Source: Lobosporangium transversale (Eukaryota > Mortierellomycota > Mortierellomycetes > Mortierellales > Mortierellaceae). Taken from it: a DNA stretch of 64,000 bases. Below are positions 23,075 through 34,562 of the stretch, one piece after another. The notes below the pieces were generated by a model. That model ran no database searches. It was not told the DNA's origin and worked only from the letters and a program-made list of their open reading frames with translations. The stretch spans positions 248,001 to 312,000 of the forward strand of contig NW_019029002.1 in the NCBI RefSeq assembly GCF_002105155.1. The letters are read 5' to 3'. Position numbers and translations under genes: made by a program. Position 1 is the stretch's first letter. Each line of letters opens with the position of its first letter.

Positions 23075-24084
23075 GTTTGTGAATGTGTCATGGTGTTGAA
23101 GGGGTATGTATATATGATGGGAAAAAGGGGCTCTCTTTGAAAGGAAAAAGAGTGATGTAGAAGATGGAGAGTGCAAGAGAAGGGGAATGCGATAAACAGA
23201 AGAAGTAGGACGCGTTTATAAGAAAGGAAATAAAAAGAAGTGAGATAGGAAAAGGGATAAAAGAAGTGAGAAATTGATGGCAAGCATGTGGATTCAGGAT
23301 CTTTGGGCTGTCTTTGTTCTATTGGCTGATTTTTTTCGCATGCCTCCAGACATTTGGCTGGTGAATGGGAATAAAGAAAGGACAATAAAATAATGCGATC
23401 GTATATAATGTAGTAATATATCCAGAGAAAGGATGATAGGTGTCTGATTATCACTATTTCCCACTGTCCGAATAAAGATTTAACAAGCATTTTAAACAAA
23501 GTGTCCGTACACACCCCTTTGTATAAATGCATGATGGAGTAGCAAACATGGTAGATGATGCTTTTGCCAAACTCTTCCCCATCAACGTAACCGCTCTTCC
23601 ACTACTGGGCTGACAGTCTTGTTTGGCGATGTCATCGTTGCTGCTACCGTATCCGTTACTATTGTTGTTCCTTTTGGAAAGGAGGACTCTTCTCTCTTTG
23701 TGCCGTAGTCGCCGCCATTATAGCATATTTGAGCGTTTTGTCTGATTGAAATAGGCTAAATTCGTTTTTCAAATGCATTTGTTAACGGAAAGAAAAAAAA
23801 GCCATTGACCGAAATATGGAATAAACTTTATCTGAGCTATGTAGTCGAATAACACATATCTTGAGAAGCAACTCAATCTAGTTATTTATTCATGATTGCT
23901 ATCTCGCAGACATTACGTCCATCAGTGCATTCATTTTTGTAATCAACAGAATGGCATCAGTCATAATTTCGATGCTGTTCGAGAAAACACACAAATATTA
24001 GCTACCATTTCTTGAAATTGTTTAAATATCTACCTTCCAAATCATTCGAGGAATTTGATCAGGACCCTCCGGAATGAGCTGATC
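23075..24084. other. Spacer, no gene seen
   Basis: AT-rich sequence with a purine-rich 5' flank of the preceding minus-strand gene up to about 23290. No frame longer than about 150 codons with protein-like composition was found. The phrase GCAAACATGGTAGAT occurs at 23543 and also near 22343, a short dispersed repeat. Confidence 0.4.
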
Positions 24085-24691
24085 TCAATGACGCAGAATG
24101 TACGGAGTTTGGATTTGCTGTCCGGGAGTATTTTCGGCTCGAAGATAGCCCTCAGTTACACTTGGAGAGCCGTTATAGGTCCTATGATATCCGTTTCGAT
24201 CGCTCATTAACGATGACACGATGGTAGCTCCGCCTGCAGAAGAATTAGTTTTATTTACAAAAAAGGTCCTGATTTCCTTGATAAGCACATCCTAGGAAAA
24301 CCCCATGAGCTTTTTCGGCGTTTAGAAGAAAAAAAAAAAAAAAAAAAAAGTATTGATTTGTATAAGCATCTAGACAGAATGAAGTCCAATGTCCAGTCCC
24401 TTGCTAATGTTGGCTCAATAATTTCAAAGGATACAAATACACAAGAGAATTCATAAGAAAAAAAAACGCAGGAATATCGGCGATGCAAACGAACCTGCCT
24501 GCCACTCCTTCGATCTCATTGAGCACGATATTGAGAACGCTGTGACAGGTTCGCTGCTCAGCAGCCTGAATATTTTTAAACCAATAGGATTCATCAAGAG
24601 ACCTTGAGTGAAGCGATGGTAAAGAATTATCTACAGATGAAGATGGAGACAGTAAGGCAGAGCCCATAAAGAGAAGCGCTGTGGTCACCAT
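24085..24691 (-). CDS. Small secreted-type protein, family 2 (copy A), probably two exons
   Basis: ATG at 24691 in a strong context (GCCATGG). The first 20 residues (MVTTALLFMGSALLSPSSSV) look like a signal peptide. The core around KNIQAAEQRTCHSVLNIVLN is found again as a decayed copy at 34.46-34.56 kb, where it reads KNVQNPEQRTCRNLSNIALN. After the core the frame meets candidate splice sites near 24505-24520. A plausible second exon starts after a TTCTGCAG acceptor near 24251 and could end at 24085, but the phase was not resolved; other joins give shorter ends. No known domain recognised. One or two cysteines are visible in the core. It is small, probably exported, and of unknown role. Confidence 0.45.
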
Positions 24692-25278
24692 GGCGTTTAC
24701 AAGCCACACTAGGCGATTTATTCTCGCGATTGTAAAACAGACACCGCAGACGCTAAGGTGTTTTATCTTTTGAATTTTATTTTGTTATTATCATTGTGGT
24801 TATCATCCCAAAATGCCTCTAGGCATGGGGTCGGGTCGAATCAATTTTTAGCTTCTAATATTTGATACAAAATGAAGTGGACTCACTCTAAGCCATTATA
24901 CAGTTAGAATAAGCGGAACAAAACAAAGCCTGCAAACCATTTATTATACATATTAAATAATACGCCTTTTGAAGCTTTCATAGGTATATCTATCCTGTAG
25001 AATATGCTATTTCTTGATGTTTCGATACTATTAGATTGATATGATCTACTCTAATTGTATGTGAAGGAGGGAGATAAGGAGGCGATGCCAAAAGAATTTG
25101 CTTTCATTTCTATTATTCATTAGTTAGAGATGTGGGTGGGAGTATAGATGAAACATATCTTGTTACGCCAGGATGGTATTTTGTCCAGAGATGCTCTTCA
25201 ATGTACATTGGAAACGTACTTTGTCAGTACCATGGAACTATCTTATCGTTGCGGCCATATTGACATCCACTAATGAGA
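24692..25278. other. Spacer, no gene seen
   Basis: AT-rich sequence between two minus-strand genes: the 5' flank of the family-2 gene and the 3' flank of the ectodomain-type gene. No protein-like frame or repeat of note. Confidence 0.4.
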
Positions 25279-26723
25279 TCAAGGATGGTAACATGCGGAT
25301 ATTGTTGAATGGGTTTTGAGCCCCTCTAATCTCGCCATTGTCTTGGGGAAATCAGACAAGACGATGGTACATGGCAATCCCTTCATACAATCAGTGAGGA
25401 GTAGGGATTCGCGTAGATGAGGAATATCGATGGCCAAAAAGGTGAAAGGTGATTCTTGAGATTGTTGCCTGCAAAGATCCAGCAACGTAGGCAATCCCAC
25501 TTCTGGAGCTGACGGTGATAGATGTGTTGACAGCGATTCCTGTGCAGGGGCTGCTGACGCTACTTGTCAATGTTGGAGCTGACGTTGGTGGTTGTGTATT
25601 GCTCAGGTCTGCTTTACCATCTGGATGATCTCCCGAACCCAAGCAGTCACAAGCTCTATATTTTGTGAGGCGTCTTTTATAAATCCGCCATCGGATGTCT
25701 GTTGGTGTAGCCCCAAAGACCCTGACAGTGTTTTGTTAACAAATTTAATCCAGGTTTGAATGTGGTCTTCTGCAGTATACGTTGTGGCCAGAATATCTTG
25801 ACCCCAGATATCAAAGCTATCAGTGATGTAACGCTCCAGCATCTGGTGTCCTTCTGATCGTACTTCTACTCGTTCAGGGCCGAAGAGCGATCCAAAATGG
25901 ATCACTTTTCCTGGACGTATCTGTAGGTCTGAGAGTAAGATGGCTCGATTGTATCGAGTCTTCCAAGTATTAACATCCACTACACTGGCTGGCGGCTCTG
26001 TATGGTGTCTGTGACCGTATTCGGAGTCATCCAAGGCTCCAGCATCAAACCATGTAGTATCATTCACCCAACAAACATCCTTTTCCACGTCTGCATTTAA
26101 TACCCCCGATTGTCCTTGTAGCCATGAGATGGTCATGTTTAATCGATAAAATACACAGATCGGGCCCACCAGCCCCAAAGATGCTGCTAATGTCGTATTC
26201 ACCGTCAACCCCTTCAGAACTCTGGACAAAGTACAGACAAAAGCCCAAGGGATGGTTGTCCAGGCATGATAAATCCGACAGTTTATATCTGCGCTCCTAT
26301 TGCTTGGGGCCGAGTAATAAAATGCCTCCTTCATTCCCTGTAAAGTTGGTCCTTGTCCTGATATCTTTGGCATCAATGTCTTACAAAATTCTGACTTTCT
26401 CGATTCACTGTCCCCCATCTCTCAGCCAACGCTTCAAGAGGCATCCATCCAATGTTGAAAGTCTTTTCAGTCATATAGAGCGGTGATAAGAGCAAAGTCC
26501 CATTCAGACATCCAGCCAGTCAAAATGCCGTCTCCGATGCCATCCACTGATTGTGAAGGCCACTATGAGGGAAATAACCAAGAAAGCGTTCTTGATCTGC
26601 AGGAGGACGGACTGGGAACATGGTAAAAAAAAGGTGCTGTGTTACCTGTTCCCTTGCAACTGCAAAGAACTGCCGCACCTTGCGCCTTAACCTATCTATG
26701 AGGAAGTAAGAAATGGGGTCCAT
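25279..26723 (-). CDS. Membrane-anchored or secreted glycoprotein-like gene, possibly disrupted near the N-terminus
   Basis: Well-supported exons: 26337-25618 (240 codons) and 25539-25279 (86 codons plus stop), joined in phase through GT-AG introns of 78 and 47 bases. Upstream, one segment ending at a GTAAGA donor at 26384 encodes LNGTLLLSPLYMTEKTFNIG. A likely first exon, 26723-26646, begins MDPISYFLIDRLRRKVRQFF and joins at 26596 to a hydrophobic stretch (NAFLVISLIVAFTISGW) that looks like a single membrane anchor. The anchor frame and the downstream frame differ by one base near 26510-26525, so either an exon is missed or the gene is frameshifted. The body has at least six Asn-x-Ser/Thr sites (NGT, NRS, NTT, NMT, NDT, NKT), fitting a type II ectodomain. 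I do not recognise the family. Confidence 0.55.
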
Positions 26724-27194
26724 TCAACTTGGACGAGTGATATAAATACGAGAAGACCGAAGATCACGAGACTGATCGATATTTTCTACTTGGAAGACTG
26801 GGCTGATTTGGCCATGTTAATAAATTGCCCTTTTGGTTCAGGACCAGAATAAATGGTTTTAATGAAAAAGAAATGACAATGCATTTCATAAATGTCAAAT
26901 GAAGGCAGCATTCATATCATCCGTTGAATCACCACCAATAACAAAAAGGGATTCATCGGTCTTTATCTTTCTTTGATCAAGGTGTAGTTCTAGGCCGTCC
27001 TCTATCCACAAATCATAAATCATCCCACGAGGCATAAACTATGAGCAAAAGGTAGATACATGTATACAAGCCCCACATGACTCATATTTTCTTCCGGCGC
27101 AAACGTAACCAAAGTTTCTTTCCTCTTTCTTTTCTGTTTCTTTCAACAACAAGTTAATAACATTAAACAGAGCTGTGCCGCCAAAACAGAAAGA
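26724..27194. other. Divergent promoter region
   Basis: This lies between the ectodomain-type gene (-) and the ISG12-like gene (+). It shows local similarity (TATGAGCAAAAGGTA near 27040, TTGCCCTT near 26825) to the region before the second ISG12-like copy (about 35490-35560), consistent with duplication of promoter together with gene. No gene is seen. Confidence 0.45.
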
Positions 27195-27866
27195 ATGAGC
27201 GTTGAATTAGTCCCTATTAACACTGCCAAAGATGTGCTTGTGCACTCTGAGGATGGCAATACAAAAGAAAACCTCAATTTCTCTTTCTCCTTTGAAAACA
27301 TGCCGATATCAGGAAAGATTGCCGTTATCGGAGCCGCAACAGTCGTCGGTATCGTCGCAGGCCCTGCCGTTGTCACCACTGCCATTACTAGCGCTGGCTT
27401 TGGCTCTGGTGGAATCGTAAGTGGAAGTCTAGCTGCAACGTTTATGTCCTCATATGGAGGTGCTGTTGGCGCTGGCTCTGCTTGTGCGACTCTCCAGTCT
27501 ATTGGCGCAGCTGGACTAGGAGTAACTGGGACAGTTCTCTCTGGAGCGGCAGTAGGTGCTGCATCCGCAGCAACTGCAGCAATAGGAACCTTGGAGGGAG
27601 TTCAAGATGGAGTGAAAGCTGCAGCCTCAGCCGCAGCCTCGGGTGCTTCAATTGCTGCACAGGCCACAGTCTCTGCTGCAGCCTATGGTGCCTCAATTGC
27701 TGAACAAGCTATAGCTCCCGACGCTGCAAAGGTCGTAGCAGTCAATGCGTCTCTTGGAGTAAACACAATAGCAAGTGGAGCGAGTGCAGTAGGAGTTGGA
27801 GGATTATACTTTGCTCAAGCCGTATATAGAGCAGCAACAGGAAGAGAGAAGAAAAAGAGAGAATAA
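27195..27866 (+). CDS. ISG12/IFI6-16-like small membrane protein (intact copy)
   Basis: Single exon of 223 codons. Residues about 40-130 show the glycine/alanine-rich pattern of the Ifi-6-16/ISG12 family: GKIAVIGAATVVGIVAGPAV, then GFGSGGIVSGSLAATFMSSY, then GGAVGAGSACATLQSIGAAG. The signature GS-x-A-A-x-x-M-S-S and G-S-x-x-A-T-L-Q-S-x-G-A-A-G-L is clear. Animal members are small mitochondrial or nuclear-envelope membrane proteins linked to apoptosis and interferon response; the fungal role is unknown. The C-terminal half is a degenerate Ala/Ser repeat (SAAASGASIAAQATVSAAAY) ending in a basic tail (GREKKKRE). The start ATG follows an AGA context and gives a 35-residue N-terminal extension that the second copy at 35.7 kb lacks. 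Confidence 0.8.
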   Translation: MSVELVPINTAKDVLVHSEDGNTKENLNFSFSFENMPISGKIAVIGAATVVGIVAGPAVVTTAITSAGFGSGGIVSGSLAATFMSSYGGAVGAGSACATLQSIGAAGLGVTGTVLSGAAVGAASAATAAIGTLEGVQDGVKAAASAAASGASIAAQATVSAAAYGASIAEQAIAPDAAKVVAVNASLGVNTIASGASAVGVGGLYFAQAVYRAATGREKKKRE

Positions 27867-28229
27867 TAAAAAATAAGAATGGGCAGGTCACAAGTGTTTC
27901 AGAGCACAGCAGCTGGTTTATATTTACATAGTCATTCCCCTTTTTGGTTAGCTTCATCTTATTCAGGCCATGTCGATCATTAAAAGCATACAGAGTGACG
28001 GGAAACACTATTATAAAAAAAAAAACAAAAAGAAAAGACAAATCATCCCCAAACACACTTTGTCCTCTGTATTAGGGTAAATATCATCACTCTCTTATCA
28101 TATAAATAGGAAAGCATTATTGCGTTGCCTACGTCTCCTGCTGTCTCAGTCTTTGGTCTTCTATATCTTATAAAAAACCTCGGCCACGTCCAGAACCATT
28201 GCTTGTCGCTTTCCCTCTATATTATTAAA

Positions 28230-28353
28230 TCCACGGGCCATGTTCCTCATCCAAACGGCCCAGTGGCCGCTGTCAACGTTCCTACTCCTGCTACTGATCG
28301 CTCCATTTTCTTATAGTATTAAGGATGAGATAATCGAATATATGCATAACTGA
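28230..28353 (+). pseudogene. Family-3 relic (copy B)
   Basis: In the first frame the segment reads GHVPHPNGPVAAVNVPTPA, resembling the HISHLIGPIAAAPVPA region of copy A. After a one-base frame change it continues LLIAPFSYSIKDEIIEYMHN and stops, resembling copy A's MLIDPIYYTIKVEVIDYTDD. The shared positions L-I-x-P, Y-x-I-K-x-E-x-I-x-Y in the right order argue for homology. The frame change suggests decay or a missed short intron. Opposite strand to copy A. Confidence 0.45.
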
Positions 28354-28779
28354 TAACCAAGATCTACAGTAACACTAAGCAGCTCTATAGCCCATGACAT
28401 TATAGCAAGAGGGGACAAGAGGAGCAAAAAGAAAAGGGCGCACTCTCAAAGTGCTACTGTACTATTGCCATCCAAGGATCGCAAGAGCTGCACGGATATG
28501 CCTCTTTATACGATTCATATCGCGTCATGGTTTCGTTCAAGCTCCTCAGACCACAATATTTTGAAATCCAAACGCAGGCTTATTGTACAATGAAAAGTGT
28601 CCTGGTAATAGTCCACGGTTTTTTTATTTATTTTTTTTCCTTCTTCAATAATGCCTGTTCACTTGTAGATGAGACAAGAAAGCAAATATACCGGACAATA
28701 GCGGCGCATTGGGAGCTTCTTTCTCGTCTTCAATTGCTTAGTGTCATGACCCATAGGACTATTTTTGATGTTACTACCG

Positions 28780-28915
28780 GCCCTGGTTGCGGCTGTTACC
28801 CTCGACCTTTATAGAGTAGTAAAGTGGATCAATCAGTACAGATATGTCAACGCCCGAGCTACGAGCGGCAATAGCAGGCACAGGAACAACAGTCACAAGG
28901 CCGATTGAGTGCTGT
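28780..28915 (-). pseudogene. Family-3 relic (copy C)
   Basis: On the minus strand it reads HSIGLVTVVPVPAIAARSSG then VDISVLIDPLYYSIKVEG, aligning with copy A across both the Pro/Val-rich part and the LIDP-x-YY-x-IKVE core, but without copy A's Ala-rich insert. The similarity ends after the core. No start or full frame was found, so it is listed as a relic, although it could be an exon. Confidence 0.5.
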
Positions 28916-30114
28916 GTTGGGTCTCCCAGACACTATCCCTGTCACTCAATCTGCTGCTGCTATCATAGCCAATTCGCAGCCTTTAAAATCATGAGCAACG
29001 CGGAAGGGGAGATGTGATTAGGATAAAGCAAGGTTCAATGCTCACTGGGAAGGAAAAGGTTACATCTTAAAAGATGGTGAAATGCTATTAATGACACAGG
29101 CCTGCTGTTTGGTAGCCACAAAGGATTACACGTCAAATGTCCGAAAAATAGACGGGCAAATCAACACACTATATTTTTATGTTTGCAGGTAAGACAATCG
29201 AATAGGCACAAACAATCATTAGGGCCTGAATCATTTGTGTCACAAGAGCTCTTTTTTTATTGCCATACTCAATCATATCCCCTTCTAAACAGCCTTTTGA
29301 ATCAAAGCACGGCTCTTTTTTTAAAAATAAATAAATAAATAATTGTTTGCTATCTGACTACCTAGATTACCTAGCTGCTACCTAAGTTACAAGAAGCCAG
29401 ACTCTTGGTCGCCCTAAAAAGTGTTTTCTTCATTATCGCCAGAACACTCTCCTAATTTGTCATCGAGAGCACACCACGCGAAGCTGGACTGGCAAGCTGT
29501 AATCCTCTAAGTCAGGTCTTATAGCCTTGCAAACGTCCACGCACACGTACATACTCATTTACTCATTTCTATTGCTAATCTACTCACCCGGCTGAAGGGT
29601 TTACCATCACATGACATCCAAGAATCAGCTCGGGTGTATGCTTAGATATGCGTTGTTGCTATATAGGATAGCGCCTTGTGTTAGTGTGTTAATAATTCGC
29701 ATGTACGCGCCAGTACTATTATTAAGATTGCTCTACGCTAGAATAAGCGCTTTTTTTTTGTTGTAAATCTTTGACTTATTTATTCTTTGGAATCTTTTTT
29801 ATTTCCTTTTCATTTTTTTAATGAGGCATTTGTTTGCCTTGTTAGATCGTTTTTTATCTTTGAATTCGCTCTTCAGCGAGCGGCACTGGCCTCCCAGTAT
29901 TGACAGCGCCCAGAACGCACCATGAAGAGGCGGTTTAGTTATCATGTCTTTGAGTTGTCCGAGGAGGTAGCGGCCTGGCTGTTTGGCCAAGGCTGCTCAG
30001 CTGCCTGACCATTTGAGAGGGCTTGAATGAGATATTCTGGCCGCCTCAGTGAAGAGATAGTGGCTGGGCGGGTCGGCTTCATTTCGTGGAGCCGGCTAGA
30101 ACTACCACGCTCCG

Positions 30115-30150
30115 GTCGGATTAAGGGGCTCGTACCGTTCGTAATCCGAC
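30115..30150. repeat. Perfect 9-base inverted repeat
   Basis: GTCGGATTA at 30115-30123 and TAATCCGAC at 30142-30150 are exact reverse complements separated by 18 bases (a GC-rich loop). It could form a hairpin or be a dimeric binding site. No flanking gene explains it. Confidence 0.5.
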
Positions 30151-31222
30151 GGTGATATGAAAAGTGAGGAAGAGAGCGATGCAGAAAAGAGAAGCCAGAA
30201 CAAGGACAGCATAGAGCGAGAGAACTAAGAGCTTCAGGAAGAGTTTATGTTTGGAGAGTGTTGCTTACGTTTCATGATGATCGAGGAGGCCGAGGAGACC
30301 GAGCGGTGAGTGGTTCTCGAAATCGCTCATAGGAAGAGTAAGCGGAAGCTATCAAGCTATATCAGCTGGCCACTGATCAAATCCACCTTGTTGCACGTTC
30401 TAGAGTGACTAATAAAAATCAAAGATATTTGGGAATTGAATAAGGATATTCTACGCGCCTCCATCATATTTCATATGAAAGAGTGAGAAAACGCTCACGG
30501 CTGGAGGTAAGAATAATACTCCACATTCGTGACTTGCAAGCTCACACCAGCAACAATCTGTTCACAAACAGCTTTAGCACGAATCGCGCTGTTCTAGAAC
30601 CATTTACTCTTGATAGTAAGGAGGATCATATTCTTCATTCTCTTCGTTTGTTCGCTCTACACTCTTGACAAGAGATGGGATAGACTAACGTAGGAAATGT
30701 ACTGTGATAGGCTGTATCCAAACTGTTTTTTTTTATATGACATGGGCCCTCAGATGATTAAAACACTTTATACTGCGATAATATGAGAAAAGACCTAAAT
30801 GACGAGGTTGTAGCCTTTTGAACAAATTCATTAATCCAATCATAATTTTGATTGAAATAAATGGGGGTCTTATATACTCCATCTCGTTTCTATACGCTCT
30901 TTTTTTTTTTTTTTTGTCATACAGTAATCCATATATGCTCCATTTCGCTTTGGCGCTTCACGTTACAAGATCACCTTGCTATTTCCTTCCCGGTGTAAAA
31001 CTGTAGTTCATGTGATTAAGAGGATGAAGGCTTCCTCACAGTAACCCATCTATGCTCCCGATACAATCAAAGTCATTCAAAAGATTTATGAACTACTACT
31101 GTTTTATCAAAACTATATCTTTTCTCTTTTTTTCCGTTTTTTTCTGTTTTTTTCTGTTTTTTACTTTCAACTTTTCATTCTTCGTCTTTTTTTTCTTTTT
31201 TTTTTTGACTATACACATAAAT

Positions 31223-33332
31223 ATGGCCCAGTACTCGCTATATACAGCTGTCATGCGAAGCTCGGCGTTGCTTCTAGACAAGTTTGCTACCTTCACTAGC
31301 CTGGCCGAAGAAGGCAAAGGACCGTGGACTCATACCAAGGACTCACAAGAGCAGTTTGACTACATCGTTTGTGGAGGTATGTATCTGAAAACGAGAAACT
31401 GCAGTTGCAATTGACAAACTATTATCATTTTTATACTGTCTGCCTCATTGCAATTAAACAGGCTCACAATAATCTTCGATTTCTAAAAGGTGGTGCTGCC
31501 GGTTGCGTGGTAGCTAGCCGTTTAGCAGAAGACCCAAAGGTTAATGTCCTTGTCCTCGAGGCTGGTTACTCGGATGAGATCCCGTCATCAAGGGCCCCTC
31601 TTCTTTCTATGTTCAATATCGATAGCAGTAAAGACTGGCGCTATAGAACCGTCCCTCAGGTCCACGCAAATGGACGGATTTTGAAACAACCTCGAGGCAA
31701 GATCTTCGGAGGGTCAAGCTCTATCAATGCCATGATGTATGTCCGTGGGGCACATTCTGATTACGATGAATGGGAGTCGCTAGGCAACCCTGGCTGGTCT
31801 TATGGGGAATGCTTACCCTATTTTAAAAAGCCAGAAGGGTTTAATGACCCGAATCTACCATCATCTCCTAGGCAGGGATCAACATACGAAGCCTACGAGC
31901 CAACGTACCACGGTACAGAAGGACCATGGCAAGTTGGATTTCAATACACTCATAAGTTCACTGAGAAATTCATCGAGGCAAATGTGGCAGAAGGCGTGCC
32001 CTTCAACAAGGACTGCAATGGCCATACAAATCTAGGAGTGACTTTGATCCAGCGGTTCGTTCAGCGCGACGGCGTCCGGAGCTCATTGGCTAGAGCATTT
32101 CTAAAGGGCAAAAATATTGTTCCAGGTGGGGGTGAGAGGGGAAGGATCAGGGTGGTTTACGGTGCGAATATCAGTCGTATCCTAACCCAGACGCGGAAGG
32201 GTGTCAAAACGGCTTACGGTGTCGAGTTTTTGGATCATAGAAATGGTAGAGTGACACCCAAATGTCAAGTTTCTTTTTTTTTAATTATACATGTATTTCC
32301 TTTATTTTCACAGTATTACAACTAACGCAATGTTGCCATGCAATAGTCCAGCGACGCGTTCTAGCTACAAAAGAAGTACTACTTTGCGCAGGTGCATTTG
32401 GCTCGCCACATCTGCTTCTTGCCTCTGGGATTGGTCCATCCCGTCAGCCCTCTATCCCTCATGTCCATACACTTCCTGGAGTAGGTGCTAACCTTGAGGA
32501 CCATATACGTATGGAAATTGTATTTCGAGCAAGTACTGTTCATGACACTGGCATGAATATCTATAACTTACTGCCAACTGTCCTTAACTACAAGCTCCGT
32601 GGCGCTGGTGTCCTCTCTAGCAATGGTATTGAGGGCGCCGCTTTTTTGAGGCTGGAGGATATTGTTCCGGACTTTGTGGAGCGCGAAAAAGCTAACGGAA
32701 CGTACAAAGAGAGAGCTAGTGGACCGGACGCGCCTCATGTCGAAATTATAGTTTATCCATTTGACTTTGAAGCCCATGGCGAGAAAATGGCACTCCATCC
32801 TGAGGAGTACTATTCCCTGGTGGTCTCACTACTCCACCCTTGCTCCTCCGGTACTGTGACGATTCGACCAAAAATGCAAAAAAGCGGTTCGTCAGCGGTG
32901 GAATGGGAGACAGTAATTGACCCTAACTACTTTTCGGATCCGTTTGATCTGCGTGTCGTGGCAGAGACTATTAAGTTTATACGTAAGCTGGGTCGCCGGT
33001 TGAGCCAAGATCCTGAAGTTGGAGGACAGGAGGTTTTTCCAGGCGAGGAGGCTGTTCCAGATCACGATGATGCCAAACTTCAGGATTTTGTGCGGCAGAA
33101 TTGTAACACGATCTACCACCCTACAGGCACATGCCGTATGGGGCCCGCCTCGGACCCGCTAGCAGTGGTTGATCATCGGCTGAATGTCCATGGTGTGGAG
33201 AACTTAAGGGTGATTGATGCGAGCGTGATGCCGAAAATACCTGGCTGCCATACCTGTGCACCAACCGTTATGATTGCGGAGAAAGGAAGTGATTTTATCA
33301 AGGAGGACTGGAAAGATTTAGATTCAGCGTAG
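31223..33332 (+). CDS. GMC-family FAD oxidoreductase (choline dehydrogenase-like)
   Basis: Three exons, 31223-31376, 31490-32245 and 32347-33332, in phase, giving 631 residues. The FAD-binding dinucleotide fold is split by intron 1: FDYIVCGG then GAAGCVVASRLAED, followed by VLVLEAG. GMC signature 1 is RGKIFGGSSSINAMMYVRGA; signature 2 is GAFGSPHLLLASGIGP. The C-terminal active site has HPTGTCRMG with the catalytic His, and a second His in GCHTCAPTVMIAEKGSDFI, where choline dehydrogenases usually have Asn. The enzyme oxidises an alcohol using FAD; the substrate cannot be read from the sequence. No clear signal peptide, so it is probably intracellular. The second intron (32246-32346) was placed by phase; an alternative acceptor at the TTTCACAG near 32314 would add about ten residues. 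It sits inside the duplicated accessory block with no partner copy seen in the other half. Confidence 0.9.
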
Positions 33333-33998
33333 AAAGGAACCATCTCGCCGTTCTGAGCAATTGGATACATACAGCTCTTTCTAACACATCTAGTGTTTTC
33401 CGCAATAAAAAAAGAAAATCATAAAATAAGTGTTGTTCAAGTAACAACTTTCAATGTAGCGCAAGGCAGAGTGATATATTGGTTCGACGCCAGCCGCGCA
33501 CGGACGAGCGTGCTGCAAAACGTGTCCCGATTGGTCACATGTTCCGGCTTTTGATGATCCCTGTTGCTCCCTTCGGAAAGAGAGCTCCCCTCTTTCTCTC
33601 TCTCTCTCTTTTTTTTTTTTTTTTTATTGTGCTACCGTAATACAGTATTTGTAAACAGAAAAAAAGCTTTTCGGGACTATACCACAAAATACGCATTAGG
33701 CCTTATCCAAGCAATGTACGTTATATAATATTGACCACTGTTGGATTATGTTACCACGCATAGAGCCTTGCCACCAAACTACTAAATGAGCAACCCTCAC
33801 TATATCCTTGACAATCGATACAATGTCGTCGAGAAAGCCAAACAACTGGATTCAAGTGCCCTCAGGCCTATAAGATTGCGTCTAAGGAAACAGGTATCCG
33901 CCGGAAACTTGCTCCTCATTTCCTTGACCATTTTGAAGTCGGTAACGGGAATTTGGCCTGCGCTCGTGTTTACTTACACTTCGTCTTCCGTACTCCTT

Positions 33999-34038
<40 letters not shown>

Positions 34039-34461
34039 ATCGAGTTAATTCCGGTTTATTGCCTTCTCACGGCAACTTTTCTGTAGTGGAGGCGTCTGGG
34101 CTCAACAAGCTGCCTTATTCCATATTATGGCTATATCGAAGCGCCCCAGTCCTTAGTACATTGCATTAACAGAGCATCTTTTCAGCTATCAAATCTCTTG
34201 AATGTAGAAAGCACGAAGAGCCACCTGCTCTGGCTGGAATACCAGCCTACAAACCTGTGTATGAGTTATGTTTGTTAATTTTGACAGCTATATGTTAGTA
34301 GTTTGGGGGTTGAGCAGTGCAATAGTAGAATTGGAAGTAACTACGAGTTGTCCTCATTGCTCAATGCTTTCTATTATTAATATAATAAAGCGCTAAATCC
34401 CTTTATTTAAAATAAAATAAATAAATAAAAAGCATGAATATCGGTACTCGTATAAACCAGC
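33333..34461. other. Spacer downstream of oxidoreductase gene
   Basis: Contains a (CT)n-T run at about 33593-33626 and a T run of about 35 at 34003-34037. A 127-codon frame at 33786-34169 includes the T run as poly-Phe and has no recognisable features. No supported gene. Confidence 0.4.
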
Positions 34462-34562
34462 TTACCGCTCCTTAGATCTTATTGAGCGCGATATTGGACA
34501 GGTTACGGCAGGTTCGCTGCTCAGGGTTCTGGACATTTTTTATGCCAACAGGGCTAATCGAG
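34462..34562 (-). pseudogene. Family-2 relic (copy B)
   Basis: On the minus strand it reads ISPVGIKNVQNPEQRTCRNL then SNIALNKI followed by a stop, aligning with the family-2 gene at 24.6 kb over about 27 residues (KN-[IV]-Q-x-x-EQRTC-x-x-x-x-NI-x-LN-x-I). The DNA right after the core (GGAGCGGTAAGC) aligns with GGAGTGGCAGGC of copy A, suggesting a shared splice-donor position, with GT here and GC there. No start codon or signal peptide remains, so it is degraded. Confidence 0.55.

Larger units (their letters stand above)
27867..31222. other. Gene-poor spacer of 3.3 kb with two small-family relics
   Basis: Apart from the family-3 relics at 28230-28353 and 28780-28915 and an inverted repeat at 30115-30150, I see no supported gene. 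Short open frames occur (for example 29799-29990 on the minus strand and 30483-30668 on the plus strand) but are not protein-like. The last 150 bases before 31223 are T-rich with TTTTTTCTG repeats and form the leader of the oxidoreductase gene. Confidence 0.45.
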
